From the NCBI GenBank assembly GCA_015064195.1, contig SVSO01000054.1, positions 1 through 14,307 of the forward strand: a DNA stretch of 14,307 bases. The letters are read 5' to 3'. Positions within the stretch are counted from its first letter, which is position 1; every line of letters starts with the position of its first letter. The stretch comes from Oscillospiraceae bacterium (GTDB taxonomy: Bacteria; Bacillota_A; Clostridia; Oscillospirales; CAG-272). Positions 1-6,386 of this stretch are shown here, piece by piece. The notes below the pieces were generated by a model, which worked only from the letters and a program-made list of their open reading frames with translations, was not told the origin of the DNA and ran no database searches. The position numbers and the translations under genes were made by a program.

Positions 1-34
1 TTGTTATTTTAGTTTTGGTTGGCAGACCTCTTCT

Positions 35-63
35 ATTATAACACAGGAGGTTTCTTTTGTCTA
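35..63 (-). promoter_or_regulatory. Strong sigma-A promoter firing leftward out of the window
   Basis: On the minus strand there is a -35 box TAGACA (58-63), a 17-nt spacer and a perfect -10 box TATAAT (35-40) preceded by TG at the extended -10 position. Transcription would start near position 28 and run off the left edge, so the gene it serves lies outside the window and cannot be named. The AGGAGG on the plus strand at 45-50 falls inside the spacer and is probably coincidental. Confidence 0.7.
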
Positions 64-91
64 CTTGCTTGCAGCTAAAGCTATGGGGACT

Positions 92-115
92 CCCCCGGCT
101 CTGCCGGGGGTTTTC
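92..115 (+). terminator. Rho-independent-type hairpin, plus-strand orientation
   Basis: An 8-bp perfect GC stem, CCCCCGGC (92-99) with GCCGGGGG (103-110), closes a 3-nt loop and is followed by TTTT. The T run lies only on the plus-strand side, so it should terminate rightward transcription. No rightward gene ends nearby in the window, because the neighbouring promoter fires left. It may serve a gene or small RNA I cannot identify, or stop read-through towards the symporter gene. Confidence 0.55.
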
Positions 116-124
116 CTTCATTAC

Positions 125-162
125 CAAAAAATCGCCCGCAGATTGCAATCTGCGGGCGATTT
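125..162 (-). terminator. Intrinsic terminator of the AGCS symporter gene
   Basis: Positions 129-162 form a 34-bp perfect palindrome, giving a long stem with a GC-rich core (CGCCCGCAG). On the minus strand it is followed by a T run (the A run at 126-131 on the plus strand). It starts 9 nt beyond the stop codon of the leftward symporter gene and fits a terminator for that gene. Confidence 0.85.
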
Positions 163-170
163 GCCGTTTA

Positions 171-1697
171 TTACTGATTATCGCTGTTCTTCAGTGCCTG
201 AGCCTGCTCAGCCTGAACATCCGGGAATGCGGAGAGCATGGGCTCAATGTCTTTCTTTTTGAACTTGCGATCTTTATAGTTGTTTGTGATCTTGATGACA
301 ATGCCGGAGCAGGCAATGACACCGATCAGGTTGGGCAGCATCATCAGACCGTTGAAGGTATCGGAGATGTCCCATGCCAGTGACGAGGTGAGGATCGCAC
401 CGAGGAAGATCATTACAAGGTGAATGACTCTGTAGACCTTGATAGACTTGACGCCAAAGAGGTATTCCCATGCCTTAGAGCCGTAGTGATCCCAACCGAG
501 CGCTGTGGTGAAGGCAAACAGAAGGATAGCGATAGCAACAAATCCGCTGCCGAATGCACCGAAATGCTCACCGAACGCAGTCGCAACCAGCGTAGCATCG
601 TCGATACCTGCAGTACCGCCTTCCATATTAAATGCGGAAAGATCGATAGAGGTGAGCACGACCAATGCTGTCATGGTGCAGACGATCATGGTGTCAGCAA
701 ACACCTCGAAGATGCCCCAGAGACCCTGACGGACAGGCTCGATGACGTTGGAATTGGAATGCACCATAACGGAAGAACCGAGACCCGCTTCATTGGAGAA
801 CACGCCGCGCTTGCATCCGGTGGTAATAACCTTGCTGATAAGAACACCAACACCACCGCCTACCGCTGCGGGAACGGTGAATGCATACTTGAAGATGGAA
901 GCGAATGCCGCACCGATCTGCGAGAAGTTGATGCAGATGATAGTGACAGAACCGACAATGAAAAGAATGACCATGAACGGAACGATCTTTTCTGCGAAGT
1001 TAGCGATTCTCTTGAGTCCGCCGATGAGGATGAGTGCGGCGACGACAGTAAGAATCACACCGATAATAACATGATAAAGTGTAACGCCTTCGTAAAGCTC
1101 AACTGCGGTAAGCGGTTTGATTTCGAATGCGGAAACCATGTTGACAACGATCTTGTTGATCTGGCCCATAGCTCCGATACCGAAGGAAGCAAGGATAGCG
1201 AATATACAGAAAAGAATGGCAAGCGGCTTGCCGAAAGGCTTTCCGTACTTCATTTTTCCGATACCATCATTCAGGTAGTACATCGGACCGCCCGACCATT
1301 CGCCGTCAGCGTTCTTTCTGCGGAAGTAAATACCGAGAACATTTTCTGAATAGTTGGTCATCATGCCGAAGAATGCGGCGACCCACATCCAGAAAACTGC
1401 GCCCGGACCTCCGATTACGATAGCCTCGGCAACACCGGCGATGTTGCCGACGCCGATGGTAGCCGCGAGAGCTGTACAAAGAGCCTGGAACTGAGAAATG
1501 GACTTGCCCTTTACATGACCGGATACATCTTTTTTGAAGATCTTTCCGATGGTTTCACTGAACCAGTGACCAATGTGAGTCACCTGGAATACGCCTGTGA
1601 TAACGGTCATGACGAGACCTACAAACAAAAGCAGATATACGCCTTTACCCCAGACAAAGCTGTTGATTACTTTGTTAACATCCGTTAACCATTGCAT
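171..1697 (-). CDS. Sodium:alanine/glycine symporter (AGCS family)
   Basis: A 508-residue polytopic membrane protein that imports a small neutral amino acid with Na+. Family signatures are clear: AATIGVGNIAGVAEAI at residues 78-93, GPGAVFWMW at 98-106, and FSNEAGLGSS near 300-309 in the second half. There are about ten hydrophobic segments, and the length is usual for AGCS carriers. I chose the ATG at 1697 because AGGAAGG lies about 8 nt upstream and the protein then begins as family members do. The open frame continues upstream to 1859, but that stretch is riboswitch and terminator leader. The glycine riboswitch in the leader suggests that glycine (perhaps with alanine) is the physiological substrate; this is inference from regulation, because sequence alone does not separate glycine from alanine carriers. 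The gene appears monocistronic, with its own promoter and terminator. Confidence 0.93.
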   Translation of the reverse strand: MQWLTDVNKVINSFVWGKGVYLLLFVGLVMTVITGVFQVTHIGHWFSETIGKIFKKDVSGHVKGKSISQFQALCTALAATIGVGNIAGVAEAIVIGGPGAVFWMWVAAFFGMMTNYSENVLGIYFRRKNADGEWSGGPMYYLNDGIGKMKYGKPFGKPLAILFCIFAILASFGIGAMGQINKIVVNMVSAFEIKPLTAVELYEGVTLYHVIIGVILTVVAALILIGGLKRIANFAEKIVPFMVILFIVGSVTIICINFSQIGAAFASIFKYAFTVPAAVGGGVGVLISKVITTGCKRGVFSNEAGLGSSVMVHSNSNVIEPVRQGLWGIFEVFADTMIVCTMTALVVLTSIDLSAFNMEGGTAGIDDATLVATAFGEHFGAFGSGFVAIAILLFAFTTALGWDHYGSKAWEYLFGVKSIKVYRVIHLVMIFLGAILTSSLAWDISDTFNGLMMLPNLIGVIACSGIVIKITNNYKDRKFKKKDIEPMLSAFPDVQAEQAQALKNSDNQ

Positions 1698-1742
1698 GAT
1701 AGAATACCTTCCTCTCATTTGAGATAAAATTTTGGGGGAACA

Positions 1743-1776
1743 AAAAAGCGGGATGAACGCGAGTTCACCCCGGAGA
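1743..1776 (-). terminator. Riboswitch expression-platform terminator
   Basis: On the minus strand, GGGGTGAAC pairs with GTTCATCCC (9 bp including one G-U) around a TCGC loop, followed by GC and a T6 run. It lies between the second glycine aptamer and the symporter start codon, so the riboswitch probably acts by controlling transcription termination. Confidence 0.85.
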
Positions 1777-1820
1777 GCACACAAATGAAAACAGATACAG
1801 CACCGTTGTATTACGGTTAT

Positions 1821-1971
1821 CTCTGTCCTTTTGCCTGAGAGCATAAACACCTTCGGCACTCAATAAATGAGCTTCTCCAGAGTGCTGTCCACACAGGGTA
1901 TTTTTACCTGAGAGCGTTATTCCTTCGGTAAGCGTTGGTCATCGCTTTTTCCCCTATGCTTCAACCAGCAA
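1821..1971 (-). ncRNA. Tandem glycine riboswitch (two aptamers)
   Basis: Read on the minus strand, aptamer 1 spans 1892-1958 (P1: CATAGGG with CCCTGTG) and aptamer 2 spans 1821-1882 (P1: CTCTG with CAGAG). Both contain the conserved CCGAAGG, and each has the GCTCTCAGG core; aptamer 2 ends with the typical GGCAAAAGGACAGAG. The linker is 9 nt. A leader TGCTG (1966-1970) can pair with linker CAGCA (1883-1887), matching the leader-linker P0/kink-turn helix known for tandem glycine riboswitches. An intrinsic terminator follows about 45 nt downstream, then the AGCS symporter. Family identity is secure from motif order. Whether glycine turns expression on or off is not proven by the sequence. Confidence 0.95.
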
Positions 1972-1994
1972 ATATTTAATAATTTACATCATAC

Positions 1995-2023
1995 ATTATA
2001 CACCACTTCGCAACAAAATGCAA
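1995..2023 (-). promoter_or_regulatory. Sigma-A promoter of the riboswitch-symporter transcript
   Basis: On the minus strand, -35 TTGCAT (2018-2023) and a perfect -10 TATAAT (1995-2000) are separated by 17 nt. The start site would fall near 1988, about 18 nt before the riboswitch P0 helix, so the whole riboswitch would be transcribed. Confidence 0.7.
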
Positions 2024-2081
2024 TAGGTTTCGACAAAATTTTGTGATATTATTTTTATATACGCATATATTTTTCAAAAAA

Positions 2082-2110
2082 CGCAACCATCCCCCATTTT
2101 TTCGCAGTTA
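2082..2110 (+). promoter_or_regulatory. Candidate ECF-type promoter (autoregulation)
   Basis: CGCAACC (2082-2088) resembles the AAC-centred -35 element of ECF sigma promoters. It is followed 14 nt later by CGCAGTTATA (2103-2112), which could hold a CGTC-like -10. Transcription would start only about 25 nt before the sigma ATG, as is common for self-controlled ECF operons. I found no well-spaced sigma-A promoter on the plus strand here. The -10 match is imperfect, so this is tentative. Confidence 0.4.
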
Positions 2111-2134
2111 TATTGGTGAAAGGAGGTGAATCGC

Positions 2135-2692
2135 ATGGAGGACTATCAGATCGTCGCGCTGTTCTGGCAGAGGGACGAGTCAGCACTCCGGGCAGTATCC
2201 GACAAATACAGCGGCTACTGCCGGAAGATCGCCCACAACATCCTGTCCGATCCGCAGGATGCGGAGGAATGCGTCAACGACACGTGGCTTGCCGCATGGA
2301 ACAGCATCCCGCCTCACCGTCCGCTGGTGCTGTCAGCCTATCTTGCCAAGCTGACGCGGCGGATCGCGGGACATCGCTGGCAGAGCCGTCATGCCGACAA
2401 ACGGGGCGGCGGTGAATACGCGCTGGCGCTGGAGGAGCTGTCCGAATGTCTGTGCAGCGATTCCACGGTGGAGTCAGCTATGGACGATGCGGCGCTGGCG
2501 GAGCTTATAGGACGCTTCGTCAGCGCGTTGCCGGACACCGAGCGGCGGGTCTTTATCAGCCGCTATTTTGCCGCCGAATCCATCGGAAGCATTGCCGCGC
2601 GGTTCGGATTCCGTTCGAGCAAAGTAAAATCCATGCTGATGCGCACACGAAATAAACTGCGGGAAACATTAAAAGAGGAGGGATTTCAATGA
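2135..2692 (+). CDS. ECF-type RNA polymerase sigma factor
   Basis: A 185-residue sigma-70 family protein with only the two domains that define ECF sigmas. Sigma2 lies at about residues 8-85 with the region 2.2 motif DPQDAEECVNDTWLAAW (39-55). Sigma4 lies at about 125-180 with LPDTERRVFISRYFA and a helix-turn-helix (ESIGSIAARFGFRSSKVKSML) that would read the -35 element. The ATG at 2135 is preferred because AGGAGG sits 8 nt upstream; an in-frame GTG at 2126 overlaps that ribosome site. The stop overlaps the next gene by ATGA, so the two proteins are probably made together. The linker (about 86-115) is acidic and Ala/Leu-rich. The subgroup and the target genes cannot be told from the sequence. 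Confidence 0.92.
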   Translation: MEDYQIVALFWQRDESALRAVSDKYSGYCRKIAHNILSDPQDAEECVNDTWLAAWNSIPPHRPLVLSAYLAKLTRRIAGHRWQSRHADKRGGGEYALALEELSECLCSDSTVESAMDDAALAELIGRFVSALPDTERRVFISRYFAAESIGSIAARFGFRSSKVKSMLMRTRNKLRETLKEEGFQ

Positions 2693-3849
2693 AAAACAAA
2701 CAACTGATGAATGCAATAAATGAGCTGGACGAGCGGCTGATCTCGGATGCGCTGTCCTATCGGAAGCCGCGGCGCAGCTTCGGAGCGCTGGCGGCGGCTG
2801 CGGCGGTGATCGTGGGTGTAGGCATCGTGGCGATCCCGGCGGCGCGGTGGATGAGAACCGCCGCACCGGATATCACGCCTGCCACATCCGCCACATCAGC
2901 CGAAGAAACGGTTGGATTTGAACCGCCGGTATTCGATGGCTTGCTGGCATTTGTCCATGAGCCGCAGATCGACAATCCGGCCATCGAGCTGATCCCGGAC
3001 GGCGGTGCATATCTGCTGAAAAATCTCACCGACACCGTACAGCCGGTGGTCATCCGTTATCCGTATCTGACGACCTTCAACGATGCTGTCGCTATGCCGT
3101 ATGTCATGCGCGATCGCTATTCCGAGGAGGATATTGACGCCATGATCTTCTCCCACGCCCTCGGACGTGAGCAGATGGAGCTGACCGATGACGGATGGAA
3201 CATCGCCAATTTGGACGGCGAACCGGATCTCTCCGCGCCGACACACTATCCGATGGATACGCCCATCGGTGTGTATGTGCTGACCGGAACCAATCCCACC
3301 GGCCTTGATGAATCGTTTACCGTGAAATTTACCGCGGATGAGGACATCGATGTGTTCACCTTCGGCTTCAACGGCTGGACGAAGCATGAGAACACCTACA
3401 CACTGTCACGCAATGACGATGGCGATATGACCGCATATATCGCGCTCATCGGCGGAGACGTACGAAACTGGGAGGATTCACAGATCGGTGTATCTCGTGA
3501 CGAGAAACCCTTCCACGATTACCGCGTCACGCTGTATGAAATGACACTGGACGAATTCGTCAAAACGGTCATCAAAGCCGACAATGCCCGGCTTGACGAT
3601 CCGACAGACTCCACGGTTTATCTGTACGAGGCCGAGCCATATCTCTACCGTCAGGCGGTGATCGACTGGATGTACAGCTACACCGCGCTGTCGGAGGAAA
3701 ACGCACCGCGCTATGAGACCGGCCGGATGGAGACGATCATTGCGGATGTACGCCTCGTGCCGCGCATCATGGTGATGCAATGCTCGACGACCGTGCCCGC
3801 CGGTGCCACCGACCGCTTCACCATCGAAAATGGAGGGCTGGCGGGATAG
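2689..3849 (+). CDS. Single-pass membrane protein, probable anti-sigma factor
   Basis: A 386-residue protein overlapping the ECF sigma gene by ATGA. A charged cytoplasmic segment (residues 1-30, containing INELDERLISDALSYRKPRR) is followed by one membrane helix (about 31-50, rich in Ala/Val/Ile) and about 330 residues expected outside the membrane. This layout and position fit an anti-sigma factor whose short inner part holds the sigma and whose outer part senses a signal. I recognise no zinc-binding anti-sigma motif and no named sensor domain in the outer part, which is rich in Asp, Thr and Tyr and looks like a beta-type fold. The protein ends 12 nt before the convergent AraC-type gene, with no terminator visible between them. 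The anti-sigma role is inferred from operon position and topology, not from a recognised domain. Confidence 0.75.
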   Translation: MKNKQLMNAINELDERLISDALSYRKPRRSFGALAAAAAVIVGVGIVAIPAARWMRTAAPDITPATSATSAEETVGFEPPVFDGLLAFVHEPQIDNPAIELIPDGGAYLLKNLTDTVQPVVIRYPYLTTFNDAVAMPYVMRDRYSEEDIDAMIFSHALGREQMELTDDGWNIANLDGEPDLSAPTHYPMDTPIGVYVLTGTNPTGLDESFTVKFTADEDIDVFTFGFNGWTKHENTYTLSRNDDGDMTAYIALIGGDVRNWEDSQIGVSRDEKPFHDYRVTLYEMTLDEFVKTVIKADNARLDDPTDSTVYLYEAEPYLYRQAVIDWMYSYTALSEENAPRYETGRMETIIADVRLVPRIMVMQCSTTVPAGATDRFTIENGGLAG

Positions 3850-3861
3850 AGGGCAGAATGA

Positions 3862-4683
3862 TCAATCCTCCGGCTCGGCCATCTTGCGGTATTTCGCCGG
3901 TGTGATGCCGGCTATGCGATGGAACACCTTTATGAAATAGCGGGAATCGCCGAATCCGCATTTTCCCGTCACTTCCTCGATAGAGAATCCCCGCGCCAGC
4001 AGTTTTTTCGCCTTATCGATGCGCAAAGTCTGGATGTACGTCTTCACCGACACATTGAGCGTACTGCGAAAACTGCGTGACAGCTTGGAGCGGCTGATGT
4101 AAAACTGATTGGCGATGGATTCCAACGTCAGCGGCTCATCATAATGCTTGTTGATATAATTGCATATTTCACCCACTGTGCTGCTCCCCGCAGCTGACGG
4201 ATGTGCGTCTCCCTGACTCTCACGGATGATGGGCATGAGCGTATTGAGTATCAGCGCGAGGAGCAGCTTTCTTGCATGAACATCCTCCGGCTCAATATTC
4301 CGAAAGCGGAGCTGCAGAAGGGGATGCAGAAACTGCTGCAGAACCGCCAGCTGCTCCTGTGTCAGCTTCACTGCGGAAAACTGCAGCGGCAGCGGATCAT
4401 TCACCATAAGATCCGACAGGATCTGCGAATCGAAGTGCAAATACCACCGCCGATAGCCGTCGCTGACATCGTTCGCCTGATAATGAGCCGTCTCTCTCGG
4501 ATGGATCACGGCGAAGCTCCCGTCAAGCTGGATGATCCTGTCCTCATTTCCAATCACCGCGCGCCCCTGCTCCACGATCAGAAGCTCCTCCAGCGGATGC
4601 GAATGCCGCTTGGGTGACAGGGATACATCCGTGCGCCGCAGATACTGGATGTTGATGTCCTGCTTGCAATTCCATATGTTCAT
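3862..4683 (-). CDS. AraC-family transcriptional regulator with N-terminal cupin
   Basis: A 273-residue regulator. The N-terminal half has a cupin-like sensing fold (HSHPLEELLIVEQG at 27-40, then HPRETAHY at 61-68), typical of AraC proteins that bind sugars. The C-terminal 100 residues hold two helix-turn-helices: EPLTLESIANQFYISRSKLSRSF (about 183-205) and the family-typical SIEEVTGKCGFGDSRYFIKVF with ITPAKYR (about 234-266). The ATG at 4683 has a modest GGTGA ribosome site about 7 nt upstream. The gene is divergent from a sugar-binding lipoprotein gene with 137 nt between start codons, so it probably controls that gene and perhaps itself. The inducer is unknown. The sugar link is inferred from the neighbour and family. 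Confidence 0.9.
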   Translation of the reverse strand: MNIWNCKQDINIQYLRRTDVSLSPKRHSHPLEELLIVEQGRAVIGNEDRIIQLDGSFAVIHPRETAHYQANDVSDGYRRWYLHFDSQILSDLMVNDPLPLQFSAVKLTQEQLAVLQQFLHPLLQLRFRNIEPEDVHARKLLLALILNTLMPIIRESQGDAHPSAAGSSTVGEICNYINKHYDEPLTLESIANQFYISRSKLSRSFRSTLNVSVKTYIQTLRIDKAKKLLARGFSIEEVTGKCGFGDSRYFIKVFHRIAGITPAKYRKMAEPED

Positions 4684-4717
4684 ATAATTTCACCTGTTTT
4701 TTCACATATTATTTATA

Positions 4718-4748
4718 TTTGCGCTTCATTTTTGCACTTTTTTGCGCC
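4718..4748 (+). promoter_or_regulatory. Cluster of TTTGCrC repeats, candidate AraC-type operator
   Basis: The motif occurs three times in direct orientation: TTTGCGCTT (4718-4726), TTTGCACTT (4731-4739) and TTTGCGCC (4741-4748). The cluster ends 9 nt upstream of the -35 box of the lipoprotein gene. AraC-type activators commonly bind direct repeats abutting -35, and this position suits activation. The spacing (13 and 10 nt) is not fully regular, so the assignment is tentative. Confidence 0.4.
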
Positions 4749-4757
4749 GATCTGTAC

Positions 4758-4786
4758 TTGCATTTCGGCGGAATTTTTATTATAAT
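4758..4786 (+). promoter_or_regulatory. Sigma-A promoter of the solute-binding lipoprotein gene
   Basis: -35 TTGCAT (4758-4763), a 17-nt spacer and a perfect TATAAT (4781-4786). The start codon follows 34 nt after the -10. The -35 is weak, which suits a promoter needing an activator. Confidence 0.7.
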
Positions 4787-4820
4787 AAAACTACAATCAA
4801 AGAAAGGATGTGATTCCCCA

Positions 4821-6305
4821 ATGAAACACTCTAAATTTGCCCTCGCGTTTCTCCTGATTCTGGCTCAGCTTGCTGTATCCTGCGGCAGTGGCGGCACAAC
4901 GACCGACACAACACCCGCCGGCACCGCCGATGCCGGTACAACTGTCGGTGAGCCGTCCGAATATACCGCGCCAAATGTGAATTACAACGGCGAGACCTTC
5001 ACATTCCTCGATTATGATACGGATGAATTTACATGGCAGGCGGCCACCTACAGCGACATCCATGCTGAGGAAGAAAGCGGCGAACCCATCAACGATGCGC
5101 AGTACAAGCGCAACATCAAGGTCGAGGAGCTGCTGAATGTCAACATCGAGACCCATCCTGTGGGCGGCGTCAAGCGCACGGAAAACGGTGCAGAGCTTGA
5201 AAAGCTGGTGCTTGCCGGCGACAACTCGGTGGATGCGGCCTTCATTTTTGTCAGCAGTCTTCCCAGCCTGCTCACCCAGCCCGGGATGCTCCAGGACATC
5301 AATGCCATCGATACCCTCAACCCGGAGGCATCGTGGTGGGATCAGAACGCCATTGACGCATATACACTGGAGGACAGCCTGCGCGTCATCACCGGCGATG
5401 TCAGCATCTATACCACCTTCTGCCCACTGCTCATGTACTTCAACAAGGAAATGGTGGATCAGTTCCATATTCCCAATCTGTACGACAAGGTGCGCGACGG
5501 CACATGGACATGGGATGCGGTGTTTGAATACTGCGAGCTGGTTTCCAGTGATCTGAACGGCGACAGCAAAATGGGCGTTGAGGACCGGTACGGCATCGGT
5601 TTGCAGTACACCAGCATCAATTCCGTTCTCACCGGATGCGATGTCAACGTCACCGAAAAGGATGCAGACGGCAATATCGCATTCACCATCAACACCGAAA
5701 AAACCGCCGAATGCGTCAATGTTTTTGTCCCCTTTTTCAATGATTCCAGCGTCAACTGCATCGCCAATCTCTATACCAAGCAGTACAACAATGTGTTCTA
5801 TGATCTGCATATGCCCATGTTCAAGGAAGGCAGAATGCTGTTCCTGCACAATCAGCTGCTGGTAGCCTTTGAACTGCGTGCCATGGATGCGGACTACGGT
5901 CTGCTTCCCATGCCCAAGTACAACGAGGATCAGGATGCTTACTGCACGCCTCAGAGCGGCTCATGGCAGACGATGCTCTGTATCCCCGCAACCAATGAGC
6001 GGTCGGAAATGACCGGCCATATCTTCGATGCCCTCGGATTCTACTCCCAGCAGTATGTCACCCCCGAATTCATCGATACCACCGTTCACAGCAAATCTCT
6101 GCGCGATGAAGACTCCGCCCAGATGCTGGAGATCATCCTCGATACGCTGGTCTACGACATCGGCCGCATCTATGACTGGGGCGGTGTCGGCGATATGCTC
6201 TACAAGATGACCAAGAACAAATCCAAATCCTTCGCATCCGAATACGCAAAGATCGAATCCGCAATGAAGGCGGAATACGAGGCCACCATGGAATCGCTCC
6301 GGTGA
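4821..6305 (+). CDS. Extracellular solute-binding lipoprotein (ABC importer, probably sugar)
   Basis: A 494-residue protein with a lipoprotein signal peptide (Lys5, hydrophobic 6-19, LAVSC with the modified Cys21), then a Thr/Gly/Ala-rich flexible linker (22-50). The mature part resembles the large binding proteins of carbohydrate importers: YNGETFTFLDYD at the start of lobe 1, LEKLVLAGDNSVDAAFI (126-142), MYFNKEMVDQF, WTWDAVFEYC and a C-terminal lobe with DADYGLLPMPKYN. DLNGDSKMGVEDRYG (244-258) looks like an EF-hand-type calcium loop. I chose the ATG at 4821 because the signal peptide starts there; the frame extends to 4719, but that is promoter sequence. The ribosome site AAAGGA is 12 nt away, a little far. 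No permease or ATPase gene accompanies it, so partners must be encoded elsewhere. The substrate is unknown. Confidence 0.9.
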   Translation: MKHSKFALAFLLILAQLAVSCGSGGTTTDTTPAGTADAGTTVGEPSEYTAPNVNYNGETFTFLDYDTDEFTWQAATYSDIHAEEESGEPINDAQYKRNIKVEELLNVNIETHPVGGVKRTENGAELEKLVLAGDNSVDAAFIFVSSLPSLLTQPGMLQDINAIDTLNPEASWWDQNAIDAYTLEDSLRVITGDVSIYTTFCPLLMYFNKEMVDQFHIPNLYDKVRDGTWTWDAVFEYCELVSSDLNGDSKMGVEDRYGIGLQYTSINSVLTGCDVNVTEKDADGNIAFTINTEKTAECVNVFVPFFNDSSVNCIANLYTKQYNNVFYDLHMPMFKEGRMLFLHNQLLVAFELRAMDADYGLLPMPKYNEDQDAYCTPQSGSWQTMLCIPATNERSEMTGHIFDALGFYSQQYVTPEFIDTTVHSKSLRDEDSAQMLEIILDTLVYDIGRIYDWGGVGDMLYKMTKNKSKSFASEYAKIESAMKAEYEATMESLR

Positions 6306-6340
6306 GCAGCGGCAGGATGCAGAAATAGCCATCGTCAAAC

Positions 6341-6375
6341 CAAGGAGGGACTTATGACAAATCCCTCCTTGTTTT
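6341..6375 (+). terminator. Intrinsic terminator of the lipoprotein gene
   Basis: CAAGGAGGGA (6341-6350) and TCCCTCCTTG (6362-6371) form a perfect 10-bp stem with an 11-nt loop, followed by TTTT. It lies between two convergent genes and could also act weakly on the leftward GH28-like transcript, where only GTTTG follows the stem. Confidence 0.85.
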
Positions 6376-6386
6376 GTCACAGTATG

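Noticed and set aside
57..383. Plus-strand frame starting with TTG behind AGGAGG
   Set aside because: It runs through two terminator hairpins and then antisense to the symporter gene; the AGGAGG lies in the spacer of the leftward promoter.
420..1349. Long plus-strand frame (309 codons)
   Set aside because: Antisense shadow of the symporter gene with low-complexity, charged composition and no ribosome site.
1698..1859. N-terminal extension of the symporter reading frame by 54 residues
   Set aside because: The stretch is the riboswitch tail and intrinsic terminator; a ribosome site fits the internal ATG at 1697, and the extension does not resemble AGCS proteins.
2126..2134. GTG start for the ECF sigma gene
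   Set aside because: The GTG overlaps the AGGAGG ribosome site that serves the ATG at 2135.
4719..4820. Upstream start for the lipoprotein gene
   Set aside because: It would cover the promoter and operator region and put residues before the signal peptide.
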